Assembly (NCBI RefSeq): GCF_023573145.1
Contig: NZ_CP097638.1
Span: 1 to 64,000, forward strand
DNA: 64,000 nt
Direction of reading: 5' to 3'
Source of the DNA: Aquincola tertiaricarbonis
Lineage (GTDB): Bacteria; Pseudomonadota; Gammaproteobacteria; Burkholderiales; Burkholderiaceae_C
Shown: positions 16,418-25,988 of the stretch, one piece after another
Numbering within the stretch: position 1 is the first letter of the stretch
Layout: each line of letters begins with the position of its first letter
Translations under genes and position numbers: made by a program
The notes under the pieces: generated by a model
What the model saw: only the letters and a program-made list of their open reading frames with translations
The model's database searches: none
Told to the model about the DNA's origin: nothing

Positions 16418-19400
16418 GGTGTCCTCTTGATTTCGGCGCAAAAGAGTGACGGTTCGTGCCTGCCCGCAGAGCGAGCATTGACGCGGGTTCGCTTTCCGGC
16501 CGCCGCCAAGTGCCTGTCAGGCAACGAGTTTCTGTTGGTCCTCCGGTCGGTCGCCGAGGCCCTGCTTTCGTGCTTGTTTTCGCCGCCGTTTGTGACGGCA
16601 GGATCTGCTGGGCGCAGCGCTCAAGCGGGAAGCGGGAGACGCCGCGCAGGTTGATGCCCACCAGCCGCGTCGGTACCACCCGCCCGATGAGCTCCTGCGG
16701 TACGAGCTGGCGACGGTTGGCCCAACAATCCAGCACGGCGTGCATTTGGTGGGTGTTTCACGCCGTCACGATATTGGCCAGCAAGCTCAGCGCGTCGGCC
16801 ACTGCCAGCATCTCGTCGGCGCGACGCGCCTGCGCGGGCCCGACACGGCTGGTGTAGATGGCGCGCTTTAGCGCGTTGACCGCCTCGCCGCGGTTGAGCA
16901 CGCGACGCAGCTCCCTGCGGAAGCCGGCGTTGACGACGTAGTCAGCCAGGAACGCCGTGCGCAGCAGCTTGCCCAGCTGCACGCCGGCGTCGTAGATCGG
17001 GTCACCTCTTCCGGCCGACCCGAGCCAAACCGGGCCAGTGCCGTCACCGCGCTGGAATGCCCGCTCGACACGGATGCCGCCAGGTGCACCAGGGTGTCCC
17101 AGTGGCCCTCGATCAGCGCCGTGTCGATGCCGGCCTCGCACACGGCTGCGAGTTCCTCGGGCACCTTCGTACCGCGCGGCACGAACAGGTGCTGCTGCTT
17201 GAGCTCCCTAAGCCTGGGACACAGGTCGAAGCCCAACAGCCGGGCCAAGGCCATCGCGAAGTCGGTATACCCGTGCGTGTCCACCGCCAGTTGCGTCGTC
17301 TCCACCCGCTCATGACGCACAACGCCCTCGATGGCCGCGCCGGCCTGGCGCTCGTTGAGCACGATCGGCTGGGCGTGGAAGATCCCCCAGCGGTCCTTGA
17401 CGTGGCTGTAGATGCCGATGGAGGCGGTCTGCCGCCTTGGATCCTCGCGCGCCTGCCAGACCCGGCGGCTGGTCTCCAGGCTCATCATGTCCGAGGAGGC
17501 CAGGTCTGCTCGGCCCCACGTGGCGGCGATGGCTTGGCCGTGCATGAACCCCAACACCGCCTGGCAGGCCAAGGCCAGCAGCCGCTCGTCGCCTGCCCAG
17601 CGCATGGCCTGGCGGACGCTGGCGGCCGACAGCTGCGCGATCATGCGCGCGCACTCGGCAGCCGTCAGGCTGGTGCCGTGGGCCAGGATGCCGGCGTAGG
17701 CTATCAGCAGACAGCAGTTCCTGGCCTGATCGAGGCTCGCGGCTGAGCATGATCCAGCTGAAGCGCACCTGGGCGTCCACGGCCAGGATCACATCCGGCA
17801 GTTGCACCTCCCTGATGCGCTGGTCGAGCCGGCTGCGCAGCTTGGTTACCTCAGGGTCTTCGTCGGCGGCCGACAGCGGCGCTAGGTGCAGCTGGTCGTC
17901 CACACGCAGCGTGCCAGCACGCACGGCCGCGACCACGGCATCGACGCCGATGCTCATGCGATCGAGCAGCGGCGCGAGGAAGGCCGATGCCTTGGCGGGC
18001 ATCTGCAGCCGTGCGTAGTGCCACCGGACCTCGGCCTTCCAGCGCTCATCAGGGATGAACAGCCGCTCGCGGCCTCGGAAGCAAAAGCAGTGTTCGATCC
18101 ACACCGAGCCGTTGCGCAATCCCCGGCGCAGCGCGAACAGGGTGGCCACCTCCAGCGCTCGGAACGCCTGCTCGCGAACGGTGTCGGCAATCTCCTGCCG
18201 CCACGCCGCCCCCAGCCGTGCGGCCGTGACATCGACTGGCAAGGTCCGGTCGCCGGTCGCGTACTGCGCGCGCAGGGTGTTCAGGGCCTCCAGCGCTGGA
18301 TGCTCGCCTGTGGCCTTCAACGCCAGGCTGCTGACGGCCACCAACAGCGCGCGCACCGGCGCGATGGCAGCGGGCAACTGCCGGCGGATGCCCGAGGCCC
18401 GGCTCGGTGAGCGTTGGGCACGCTTGGCCGCGATGAGTTCGAGCAGCCGTGTGCGCAGTTCGGCCGCCCGGGCTTCGTCCTGGGCCAGGTCGGCCAATTC
18501 CCGCAGCAGCAGCTGGTACTGCCGCGACCAGTCGACGGCCGCAACCGCATCGTCGGCGCACTGGCGCCAGAGATCGGTAGCGCGGCGCTGGAACATGAGG
18601 ATGAACTGGTCGGTGGCCGTCAGAAGGCAGTAGCGCAGGAAGCAAGCCATCTCGACGGTCCGTGCCGGCTCCTTGATCCGCTCGCTGATCGACGGTGGCC
18701 GTGTGGCCATGCGCCGGGCGTAGCGGCGCACGAGCGAGTCGTTGAGGTCACCCAGGTACCGATCCAGGCCCAAGCTGTTGAGGAAGGTGATGCGCTCGAG
18801 TACTTCGGCGATCGGACGCGTGGAGTGCTTGGCCGGCGCACTCCACAACCGGCTGTGGCAGTGTTGGCCGTCCGGCCGGCTCGCAGCCACGGCCGCTACC
18901 CATTGCTTCAAGGTCGACATCGGCACCGTAGTTCGAATGGACTCGGCGATGGCGGCCTCGAGGTCGGTCAGCGCAGCCGCCACCATCGCTCGGATAGCGC
19001 GCTCGTGCGCGATGATCAGCCGATGCTCGCACAGCAAGTGCCGGGCCCGCAGCAGCAGCCGCTCGCGGTCGGCGGTGTGGGCCGCCTCGTCGCGCAGCAC
19101 ACGTACCAGTGCCCGGCGCTGGTGTTCGCTCATCCAGGCAAAGCCCAGGACCTCGCAGGCCTGCTGATGGTGATCGAACAGGCTACGGCCCCCCCCGCAT
19201 ACGCCGCCCGCAGCGACGCCAGTTCGGGCGCGGCGATGTCCAACGTCTGGCCCAGGTGGCGCAACAAAGCCACCGGCACGGCGCGAACGCTGTTCAACGG
19301 GCGCCCGCTCATGCGCACGAAGCCGATGTGCTGCGCCAGGCCCAGCTTGTGGTGGCCACCCCGGCGCCGTTCGATCAGCTCCCGTTCGGCGAGGCTGAAG

Positions 19401-19637
19401 GTGAAGAAGGCCTGCTGCTCGAACTGGCTGAACTCACGCGGCAGCTCACGCAGGCCCAAGTACGGTGTGTGCCAGCCCTGCATCGCCGCCGATCCAAGTG
19501 AGTCGAAAGGCAGCCAAAAATAAGCCCCGCCCGACCGAACAGCAAATGCCGTGAAATCAACGACTTACCGCTGAGCACCCGCTCCGTTGCTGAGAAATCG
19601 AACCGTCACCATTTTGCACTGAAATCAATTGGACCCC
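16418..19637. mobile_element. Tn3-family element, decayed
   Basis: Inverted repeats of 39 bp bound the element: 16418-16456 (begins GGTGTCCTCTTGATTTC) and 19599-19637 (whose complement begins GGGGTCCAATTGATTTC), with most positions matching and both ending in GTGACGGTTCG. The interior is a single broken transposase gene on the minus strand. There is no resolvase and no cargo. The five flanking bases differ (GATCC versus GTGAT), so there is no target duplication. The right repeat ends four bases before the ATG of the TauE-like gene. Confidence 0.8.
16570..19483 (-). pseudogene. tnpA: Tn3-family transposase TnpA, broken in four places
   Basis: Pieces of one TnpA (~1000 residues) can be read in order across three frames. 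The N-terminal part (19483 to about 19190) reads LGLRELPREFSQFEQQAFFTF. The frame changes at a C8 run (19189-19196). A long middle part follows (MSEHQRRALVRVLRDEAAH to FSWIMLSREPRSGQELL), with a frame change near 17713-17745. The catalytic core (SSDMMSLETSRRVWQAR, DTHGYTDFAMALARLLGF) ends at another frame change near 17010. The last part (VQLGKLLRTAFLADYV) reaches a TGA at 16758-16760 where relatives have TGG of AWNT, after which the frame continues (MHAVLDCWANRR, INLRGVSRFPLER). The gene is dead unless the lesions are sequencing errors. Only the C8 site is a typical error spot. Confidence 0.85.
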
Positions 19638-19640
19638 GTG

Positions 19641-20384
19641 ATGGCGCCGGAATCCGTGCCCTGGCTGCTGGCCGGCGGCGTCTTCCTCGCCTCGACGCTG
19701 CAGTCGGCTTCGGGCATCGGTTTCGGGGGCGTGGTCGGCCCGCTAATCATGATCAGCATGCGCAGCAGCGCGGCCGCTCAGGTGTCGATCGTGCTGAGCT
19801 TTGTCATCGCCCTGGCGCTGGCGCCGGCGATGTTGCGACGCGTGGACATGCCGCTGCTCAAGCAGCTGGTCTTGGGCGCGCTGATCGGCGTGCAGCTGGG
19901 CAACGCCGCCTTTGCGGCGCTCTCGCTCCCGGCATTGGAGTGGGCCGCTGCGGCAATCACAGCGTTCAACATCGCGACGATACCGCGATGGACCCGATGG
20001 CGATCCAGCCGGTCGCCCGCTGCGCAGCAGCGCTTGGTCGGCGCGATCCCCGGCGCCCTGAGCAGCGCCCTGGCGATGCCCGGGCCGGCCGTGGCCGCAC
20101 ACTTGGACGCGACGGACCGGGACAAGAACGCCATTCGCTCCGCGACCGTGGCGCTCTTCCTGTGGTCCTACCCGATCGAGTATGCGGCGCAGGCCCTGTT
20201 GGCCCAACCTTCTGGTGAAGCGCTCAAGCTCAGCGCCGCCTTGCTGCCGGCGGTCTTGCTCGGGGTGCCCGTCGGTGCCTGGCTTACGCGCTACATCTCG
20301 GAGCGCCAGTTCAAGAGCCTGGGCGTCGTGGTCATGGCCGCCACAAGCACCGCCCTGGTCGTCAGTGCTTTGCGCGCCGTTTGA
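19641..20384 (+). CDS. TauE/SafE-family membrane exporter
   Basis: This 247-residue protein has about seven to eight hydrophobic helices and the family pattern of two repeats, each starting with a glycine-rich motif ([28 protein letters not shown]). TauE/SafE proteins export sulfite, sulfonates or sulfoacetate across the inner membrane. A sulfite role would suit the downstream sulfite-oxidase-like protein and sulfur redox genes, but substrate is inference. The ATG at 19641 is four bases from the Tn3 right repeat, so the native promoter has been displaced. A TTG start at 19629 would lie within the repeat. Confidence 0.75.
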   Translation: MAPESVPWLLAGGVFLASTLQSASGIGFGGVVGPLIMISMRSSAAAQVSIVLSFVIALALAPAMLRRVDMPLLKQLVLGALIGVQLGNAAFAALSLPALEWAAAAITAFNIATIPRWTRWRSSRSPAAQQRLVGAIPGALSSALAMPGPAVAAHLDATDRDKNAIRSATVALFLWSYPIEYAAQALLAQPSGEALKLSAALLPAVLLGVPVGAWLTRYISERQFKSLGVVVMAATSTALVVSALRAV

Positions 20385-20767
20385 TCGCCTGCGCGGCCCA
20401 GGCTTGGTCGTTCTTGGGCGCTGCGAGCATGGCTCTGGCCTGGAAGCGGACGAACTCCGCAGCGCACAGCGGCATGTGGGGCGCCATGGCCCTTGACGGC
20501 CAGCAGCGTCTCGCGGCGCGCGTGCGGCGGCGTGGGGCACCGCCGCACGCGGGCAGAACGTCACTCGGGGTGCCCTTGTTGCGTAGACGAATGGCATGCT
20601 CCACAAGACGATCGACGGCCTTGCGCTTCAGCGCATCGACTTCAATTCAGCTCCAATATCGAGTTGCCCACCGTTCTTGCACTGAGCGTGCAATGGCGCG
20701 AGTTCGGGAAACCGGTGCCATGACGCTGGGCTGCTCTTCGACCGCGTCAAACCTTGGAGACGACCTC
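20385..20767. other. Intergenic region with a strong hairpin upstream of msrA
   Basis: No gene is supported in these 383 bases. The main feature is a hairpin at 20519-20551 with 12-bp perfect arms (CGCGTGCGGCGG and CCGCCGCACGCG) and a 9-base loop, without a T-run. The msrA promoter must lie between this hairpin and 20768; GGAGAC precedes the msrA ATG. Confidence 0.5.
20519..20551. terminator. GC-rich 12-bp hairpin
   Basis: The arms at 20519-20530 and 20540-20551 are perfectly complementary. The position after tauE and before msrA fits a terminator or transcription barrier, but no U-tract follows on either strand, so a regulatory or mRNA-stability role is also possible. Confidence 0.45.
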
Positions 20768-21283
20768 ATGACGACGACCGAAACTGCCATCCTTGCCGGC
20801 GGCTGCTTCTGGGGTATGCAGGACCTGGTGCGCAAACTCCCGGGCGTGCAGTCCACGCGCGTGGGCTACAGCGGGGGCGACGTGCCCAATGCGACCTATC
20901 GCAACCACGGCACCCACGCCGAGGCGCTGGAAGTAGTCTTCGATCCGGCCAAGCTGAGTTTTCGAGAGCTGCTGGAGTTCTTCTTCCAGATCCACGATCC
21001 GAGCACTTCCAACCGGCAGGGCAACGACCGCGGCTCGTCGTACCGCTCGGCGATCTTCTATACATCGCCAGAACAGTTGCGAGTCGCCCAAGACACCATT
21101 GCCGACGTCAATGCTTCGGGCCTGTGGCCCGGCCGCGTCGTGACCGAACTGGCGCCCGCAGGGCCGTTCTGGCAGGCCGAACCCGAGCATCAGGACTACC
21201 TGGAGCGGCATCCCAACGGCTACACCTGCCACTACCCGCGCGCGAAATGGCGGTTGCCCAAGCGCGCGGTCAGCGCGCGCTGA
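20768..21283 (+). CDS. msrA: Peptide methionine-S-sulfoxide reductase
   Basis: This 171-residue MsrA has the catalytic GGCFWGMQ motif at residues 11-18 (C13) and the conserved [20 protein letters not shown] region that binds the substrate. It reduces the S-epimer of methionine sulfoxide in proteins and free methionine. It has no signal peptide and acts in the cytoplasm. It is the first gene of a 13-gene plus-strand array in which gaps never exceed 65 bases. MsrB activities are encoded twice downstream, so both sulfoxide epimers are covered. Confidence 0.95.
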   Translation: MTTTETAILAGGCFWGMQDLVRKLPGVQSTRVGYSGGDVPNATYRNHGTHAEALEVVFDPAKLSFRELLEFFFQIHDPSTSNRQGNDRGSSYRSAIFYTSPEQLRVAQDTIADVNASGLWPGRVVTELAPAGPFWQAEPEHQDYLERHPNGYTCHYPRAKWRLPKRAVSAR

Positions 21284-21347
21284 GCACGCTGGCCGCCCGA
21301 GGCGGCAGGCGCTTCTCGAGGTGACACGGCAGAAATTAGGGCGAAGG

Positions 21348-21821
21348 ATGATGGCAACCGAATTGCGAGTCCCCCACTGGATCGACGCGAAGGGCAACGC
21401 GCGCAACCCGTTGAAGCTGGCCGAGTTGGGCAACGGCTTCAAGGTGCTTTACCTGTTCCAGGCTTGGTGCCCAGGCTGTCACAGCCATGGGTTCCCCACG
21501 CTCAAGCGGCTGGTGGACGCGATGACGCCACATGGCTTCGGCTTCGCGGCCATCCAGACGGTGTTCGAGGGGGCGCACACCAACACGGCCGAACGGCTGC
21601 GTGAGATGCAACAGCGCTACGGCCTGGCCATTCCCTTCGGACACGACGCACCGGGCGACGGGCGCCGGTCGACCGTGATGGCGGACTACGGCACGCGCGG
21701 CACGCCGTGGTTCATCGTCCTCGATCCGCTGGGCGAGGTGGTGCACAGCGACTTCGAACTCGACGCCGACGCGTTCATGCAGGCCTTTGGTGTTGAGTCC
21801 ATGCTGCGGAGCGCGGCCTGA
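21348..21821 (+). CDS. Thioredoxin-fold protein with CPGC motif
   Basis: This 157-residue TlpA/AhpC-like redoxin carries C41-P-G-C44 in the context AWCPGCHSHGFPTL and the cis-proline loop GTPWFIVLDP. Its sequence parallels the N-terminal domain of the thioredoxin-MsrB fusion two genes downstream, so the two are probably duplicates. No signal peptide is seen. It is likely the electron donor to MsrA or to another reductase in the operon (inference). Its stop overlaps the start of selO by one base. Confidence 0.8.
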   Translation: MMATELRVPHWIDAKGNARNPLKLAELGNGFKVLYLFQAWCPGCHSHGFPTLKRLVDAMTPHGFGFAAIQTVFEGAHTNTAERLREMQQRYGLAIPFGHDAPGDGRRSTVMADYGTRGTPWFIVLDPLGEVVHSDFELDADAFMQAFGVESMLRSAA

Positions 21822-23362
21822 TGGTTTCGCCTGCACGTGCCGCCCCTGCACCTGCCGCTCCCGCACATGTCGCTGCGACCGACGCCGAGGCAGGCGGCGG
21901 CCTGCGGCTCGATCATCAGTTCGCCTGCGACGTGCCGGGGATGTCCACTCGCTGGCGGCCGACGCCGGCGCCAGCGCCGCGCTGGCTGCGGTTCAATCAT
22001 GAACTTGCCGTCGAGTTGGGGCTTGATGCCGAAGTGTTGCGCGGAGATGCTGGCCTGGAGATCTTCTCCGGACGCCGGATTCCCGAGGGCGCCGTGCCCG
22101 TGGCGCAGGCCTATGCCGGCCATCAATTCGGCCATTACTCGCCGCGGCTGGGAGACGGCCGTGCGCTGCTGCTGGGTGAATGGGTCGATCCGCAGGGCCG
22201 TCGCCATGATCTAGCGCTGAAGGGTTCCGGGCGCACGCCCTACGCCCGCGGCGGCGATGGCAAGGCGGCGGTGGGACCGGTGCTGCGCGAATACCTCGTG
22301 GCCGAGGCGATGCATGCGATGGGTGTTCCCACAACGCGCGCGCTGGCCGCGGTCGCTACGGGCGAGCCCGTGCGGCGTGAAAGAACCCTTCCGGGGGCCA
22401 TGCTCACCCGGGTTGCCGACAGTCACCTGCGTGTGGGCAGCTTCCAATTTGCGGCGCGCGCCGGAGACGACGGCCTGCTGACACGGCTGGCCGAGCACGC
22501 CATCGCCCGCCACACGCCGCTGCTGATGGGGCAACCCGGTCGCTACATCGGCCTGCTCGAGCATGTCGTGCAGCGCCAGGCGAAGCTCATCGCGCAGTGG
22601 ATGGGGCTGGGCTTCATCCACGGCGTGATGAACACCGACAACATGACCATCTCGGGCCAGACCATCGACTACGGCCCGTGCGCGTTCATGGAGCATTTCG
22701 ACCCGGCCGCGGTTTTCAGCTCCATTGACGAGGCGGGTCGCTACGCCTGGGCCAATCAACCCGGGATCGGGCAATGGAATCTGTCTCGCCTGGCCGAGAC
22801 GCTGCTGCCGCTGATCGATCCCGAGCCCGAGCGTGCGACCGAGCTGTCCACGGCCACCGTGCAGACGTTCGAACAGCACTTTCTCGAGCAGTGGTCGACC
22901 ATCCTGCGAGCCAAGATCGGGCTTCCCGATCAGGGCAAGGTGGCAGACCAGCTGGTAGCCGACTTCCTGACGTTGCTGCGCCAGCACCAAATGGACTACA
23001 CGCTGGCCTGGCGCCGTCTGGCCGACGCTGCGGCGGGCGACGAGGTGCCCCTGCGCACCCTGTTCGGCGCGCATGCAGCCGCGCTGGATGGGTGGCTTCT
23101 GCGTTGGCGCGCATTGTTCGGAACGACGCCCGGCGCGCACAGGGCCCTCGCCATGGCGGCGGTCAATCCGATGGTCATTCCCCGCAACCACCAGGTCGAA
23201 CGCGCGTTGGAGGCGGCCAGTGAGCACGATGATCTGCGCCCGTTCGAGCGGCTGCTGGACGAGGTGCGCCGCCCCTACGTACCGCGTGCTGCGGACAATC
23301 CCTACATCGACCCTGCGTCGCGTGAACAGACAGCCTGCTACCGTACGTTCTGTGGCACGTGA
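21821..23362 (+). CDS. selO: Protein adenylyltransferase SelO
   Basis: This 513-residue SelO/YdiU pseudokinase transfers AMP from ATP to Ser/Thr/Tyr of target proteins; known targets link it to redox control (glutaredoxin in E. coli). Visible motifs are VAQAYAGHQFGHYSPRLGDGRA (first half), LKGSGRTPYARGGDGKAAVG, the metal site HGVMNTDNM, and DYGPCAFMEHF. The C-terminus ends in CYRTFCGT, with the cysteine that replaces selenocysteine of animal SelO. The ATG overlaps the preceding stop (TGATG). Placement between thioredoxin and Msr genes supports a role in oxidative stress. Confidence 0.95.
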   Translation: MVSPARAAPAPAAPAHVAATDAEAGGGLRLDHQFACDVPGMSTRWRPTPAPAPRWLRFNHELAVELGLDAEVLRGDAGLEIFSGRRIPEGAVPVAQAYAGHQFGHYSPRLGDGRALLLGEWVDPQGRRHDLALKGSGRTPYARGGDGKAAVGPVLREYLVAEAMHAMGVPTTRALAAVATGEPVRRERTLPGAMLTRVADSHLRVGSFQFAARAGDDGLLTRLAEHAIARHTPLLMGQPGRYIGLLEHVVQRQAKLIAQWMGLGFIHGVMNTDNMTISGQTIDYGPCAFMEHFDPAAVFSSIDEAGRYAWANQPGIGQWNLSRLAETLLPLIDPEPERATELSTATVQTFEQHFLEQWSTILRAKIGLPDQGKVADQLVADFLTLLRQHQMDYTLAWRRLADAAAGDEVPLRTLFGAHAAALDGWLLRWRALFGTTPGAHRALAMAAVNPMVIPRNHQVERALEAASEHDDLRPFERLLDEVRRPYVPRAADNPYIDPASREQTACYRTFCGT

Positions 23363-23422
23363 GCCGAACTTCATGCCCGCACAAGACCACCGCCATTCAA
23401 TGCAGAACCAAGGAGTACGCTG

Positions 23423-24382
23423 ATGCACGAACGCATCGTTGACGATCTGGCACCCGAGTTGGGTGTCGCCCGCTGGGTTGATGCGTCGGGGCAGCCCATG
23501 GGCAGCTATGGCCTGGATCGCATGCCGGGCGCCTACAAGCTCATTTTCTGCTTCCAACACGCCTGCCCGGGCTGCCACCTCACGGGTTTCCCCACCCTGA
23601 CGCGCCTGGTGGAAGCCTTCCGCGGCTCCAAGCTCATCAGCTTCGCAGTGGTTCAGACCGTGTTCGAGGACTTCGAACACAACACCTACGAGCAGATGTT
23701 GGCCGACCAGCGGAAGTACGCGTTGCCCATCCCCTTCGGCCATGACGAAGGCGAAGGCCGTGTCGGCGCCAGCTCGGTGCTGATGAAGCGGTTCCAAAGC
23801 GGCGGAACACCCTGGTTCATCGTGATCGATCCGTCAGGCGTCGTGGTCTTCAACGGCTTCCGTCTGGATGCCGAAGCCTTGATTGCCAACCTGAAGCGAA
23901 TCGAGGCACGACCGCCAGCGCCCGAGGTGCCGGCTGGCACGCTGACCTGGCGCGGCGTGCTGCAGCTGACGCGCGACGGCAACCCCGCGCCGCCGCGCCG
24001 GCTCGATCTGAGCGACGCGCAGTGGAAGCAACGCCTGAGCCCCGAGCGCTACCGCATCCTGCGCCAAAAGGGCACCGAGCGCGCGCACAGCTCGTCGATG
24101 TGCACGCTGTTCGAGTCTGGGCGCTACGCCTGCGCGGGTTGCGGCACCGAGTTGTTCGATGCCACCACCAAGTTCGACAGCAAGAGCGGCTGGCCCAGCT
24201 TCACGCAAGCGGTCACGCCGGGGGTGGTGGCTTATCACGGTGACAGCAGCCACGGCATGAAGCGGGTGGAGACCACCTGCAACGTGTGCGACTCACACCT
24301 GGGCCACGTCTTCCCTGATGGTCCCGCGCCCAGCGGGCTGCGCTATTGCATCAACGCGCTGTCACTGGAGAAGCTGAGTTGA
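23423..24382 (+). CDS. msrB: Thioredoxin-MsrB fusion protein
   Basis: This 319-residue protein has two domains. Residues 1-~160 form a thioredoxin-like fold with C48-P-G-C51 and a GTPWFIVIDP loop. Residues ~190-319 form MsrB, with zinc cysteines in CAGC and CNVC, the substrate motif SGWPSFTQ, and the catalytic cysteine in RYCINAL (about C309). MsrB reduces methionine-R-sulfoxide; the fused domain should recycle it directly. The arrangement recalls PilB (Trx-MsrA-MsrB) but without MsrA and without a signal peptide. It is coupled to the next gene by a TTGA overlap. Confidence 0.9.
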   Translation: MHERIVDDLAPELGVARWVDASGQPMGSYGLDRMPGAYKLIFCFQHACPGCHLTGFPTLTRLVEAFRGSKLISFAVVQTVFEDFEHNTYEQMLADQRKYALPIPFGHDEGEGRVGASSVLMKRFQSGGTPWFIVIDPSGVVVFNGFRLDAEALIANLKRIEARPPAPEVPAGTLTWRGVLQLTRDGNPAPPRRLDLSDAQWKQRLSPERYRILRQKGTERAHSSSMCTLFESGRYACAGCGTELFDATTKFDSKSGWPSFTQAVTPGVVAYHGDSSHGMKRVETTCNVCDSHLGHVFPDGPAPSGLRYCINALSLEKLS

Positions 24383-25650
24383 GCGTTCGCGGGCATGCCC
24401 ATGCGGGGCGGGGTGCAGCGCTTCGTAGTGAGCATGTCAGTTTCGCGGGTTCGCGAGATGCGATGCTCGCCGGCGTGATCGAATGGCCGCCTCACGGCAA
24501 GCCGCGGGCGTGGGCGATCTTCGCCCATTGCTTCACATGCGGGAAGAACTCGCTTGCGGCCACGCGCATCAGCCGCGCGCTTGCGGAACGCGGCATTGCC
24601 ACGCTGCGCTTTGATTTCACCGGGCTGGGTGAAAGCGGGGGGGAGTTCGGAGACGCGGGCTTCGCTGCGGACGTGGCCGACCTCGTCGCTGCGGCACACT
24701 GGCTGGCCGCCACGCATGGGCAGCCGTCGCTGTTGCTGGGGCATAGTCTGGGCGGAACGGCGGCCCTCATGGCGGCGGGCGAACTGCCGGGGGTGGCCGC
24801 CGTGGTGACCATCGGTGCACCGGCCACGGCGCAACATGTGCTGCGGCACATTCAACCAACGGGTGATGTCAGGAACACGCAAGTCCTGGTGAAGATCGGC
24901 GGGCGCGGGTTCCACGTGCATGCGGAGTTTCTCAATACGCTGAATCGGTGGGATGGCTCGCAGGCGCTGCCCAAGCTGCCGGGTGCGCTGCTGGTGATGC
25001 ACGCGTCGGCCGACGACGTGGTCGGCGTGGAGCAGGCGCATTCCATCTACAAGGCAGCCGCTCATCCCAAGAGCTTTGTCAGTCTCGATGACGCCGACCA
25101 TCTGCTGAGCCGCCAATCGGACGCGGACTACGTCGCCGATGTCGTCGGTGCATGGGTCTCGCGCTATCTGCCTGCCGAACTGGCAGCAGAAGGCGCCGAC
25201 GTGGAATCAGATGGCCTGCGGGCCGGCGAGGTGTGGGTGGGCGAGCACGATAGGGTATTCTGGCGCGCGATGCGTGCCGGCCGCCATCACATCGATGCGG
25301 ACGAACCGGCAGAGCTTGGGGGTGGCGACCGCGGCCCTACTCCCTATGACCTGCTGCTGATGTCCCTGGGTTCATGCACCTCGATGACCCTGCGGCAATA
25401 CGCGCAACGCAAGGGCTACCCGTTGCGCGATGTGCAGATCAGGCTCAAGCACGAGCGTGTCCATGCCACCGACTGCGCCGCATGCGACGGGCGCGATGGA
25501 CGCGTGGAACTGATCAGCCGTGAAGTCGTCCTGGACGGCCCCTTGAGCCAGGCGCAGCGCGAGGACCTGCTGCGCATTGCCGACCGCTGTCCTGTGCATC
25601 GCACATTGGAAGGCAGGCCGGTCATTACGAGCCGGCTCGGCTACGACTGA
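24379..25650 (+). CDS. Alpha/beta hydrolase-OsmC fusion
   Basis: The N-terminal ~260 residues are an alpha/beta hydrolase with the nucleophile elbow GHSLGGTA, an ASADDVV acid loop and a DDADHLL histidine. The C-terminal ~150 residues are an OsmC/Ohr-type domain with SLGSCTSMTLRQYA and DRCPVHRTL, carrying the two peroxidatic cysteines of thiol-dependent peroxidases that reduce organic hydroperoxides. This two-domain architecture is a known family; the joint substrate is not established. The TTG at 24379 is chosen because it overlaps the msrB stop and leaves the conserved EHVSF strand intact; the first ATG (24463) would remove it. Confidence 0.85.
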   Translation: MSVRGHAHAGRGAALRSEHVSFAGSRDAMLAGVIEWPPHGKPRAWAIFAHCFTCGKNSLAATRISRALAERGIATLRFDFTGLGESGGEFGDAGFAADVADLVAAAHWLAATHGQPSLLLGHSLGGTAALMAAGELPGVAAVVTIGAPATAQHVLRHIQPTGDVRNTQVLVKIGGRGFHVHAEFLNTLNRWDGSQALPKLPGALLVMHASADDVVGVEQAHSIYKAAAHPKSFVSLDDADHLLSRQSDADYVADVVGAWVSRYLPAELAAEGADVESDGLRAGEVWVGEHDRVFWRAMRAGRHHIDADEPAELGGGDRGPTPYDLLLMSLGSCTSMTLRQYAQRKGYPLRDVQIRLKHERVHATDCAACDGRDGRVELISREVVLDGPLSQAQREDLLRIADRCPVHRTLEGRPVITSRLGYD

Positions 25651-25706
25651 ATCCTGAGCACATGGATATCAGGCTCCGCGAATGCAGAAACAAGGAAACC
25701 GCCGAA

Positions 25707-25988
25707 ATGAAAGCCATCTGGAACGATGTGGTCGTCGCTGAAAGCGACGACATCGTCGAAGTTGAAGGGAATGCCTATTTCCCGCTCTCTGCGCTCAAGC
25801 GCGAACACGTGCAGGACAGCAGCACCCACACCGTGTGCCCCTGGAAAGGTCGGGCCAGCTACTACAGTCTGGTGGTCAATGGCAGGACCAACATCGACGC
25901 CGCCTGGTACTACCCGAACCCCAGTCACGGTGCCGAAGCGGTGGCCGACCGTGTGGCGTTCTGGCGCGGCGTCCGGGTGCAGGCATGA
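25707..25988 (+). CDS. DUF427 protein
   Basis: This 93-residue protein contains the DUF427 signature: WNDVVVAESDD at the start, then YFPLSALKREHV, CPWKGRASYYSL and AAWYYPNP. The fold is a small beta-tent; the function is unknown, though these genes often accompany redox or sulfur enzymes. The ATG at 25707 is preferred over an upstream ATG at 25662, because homologues begin at the MKAIWND strand and AAGGAAA lies upstream. It overlaps the next gene by ATGA. Confidence 0.85.
   Translation: MKAIWNDVVVAESDDIVEVEGNAYFPLSALKREHVQDSSTHTVCPWKGRASYYSLVVNGRTNIDAAWYYPNPSHGAEAVADRVAFWRGVRVQA

Noticed and set aside
20362-20604. Minus-strand frame of 80 codons beginning [11 protein letters not shown]
   Set aside because: It overlaps the end of the TauE-like gene and a hairpin, has no recognisable domain, and codon usage is not convincing. 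It could be a gene remnant but I cannot support it.
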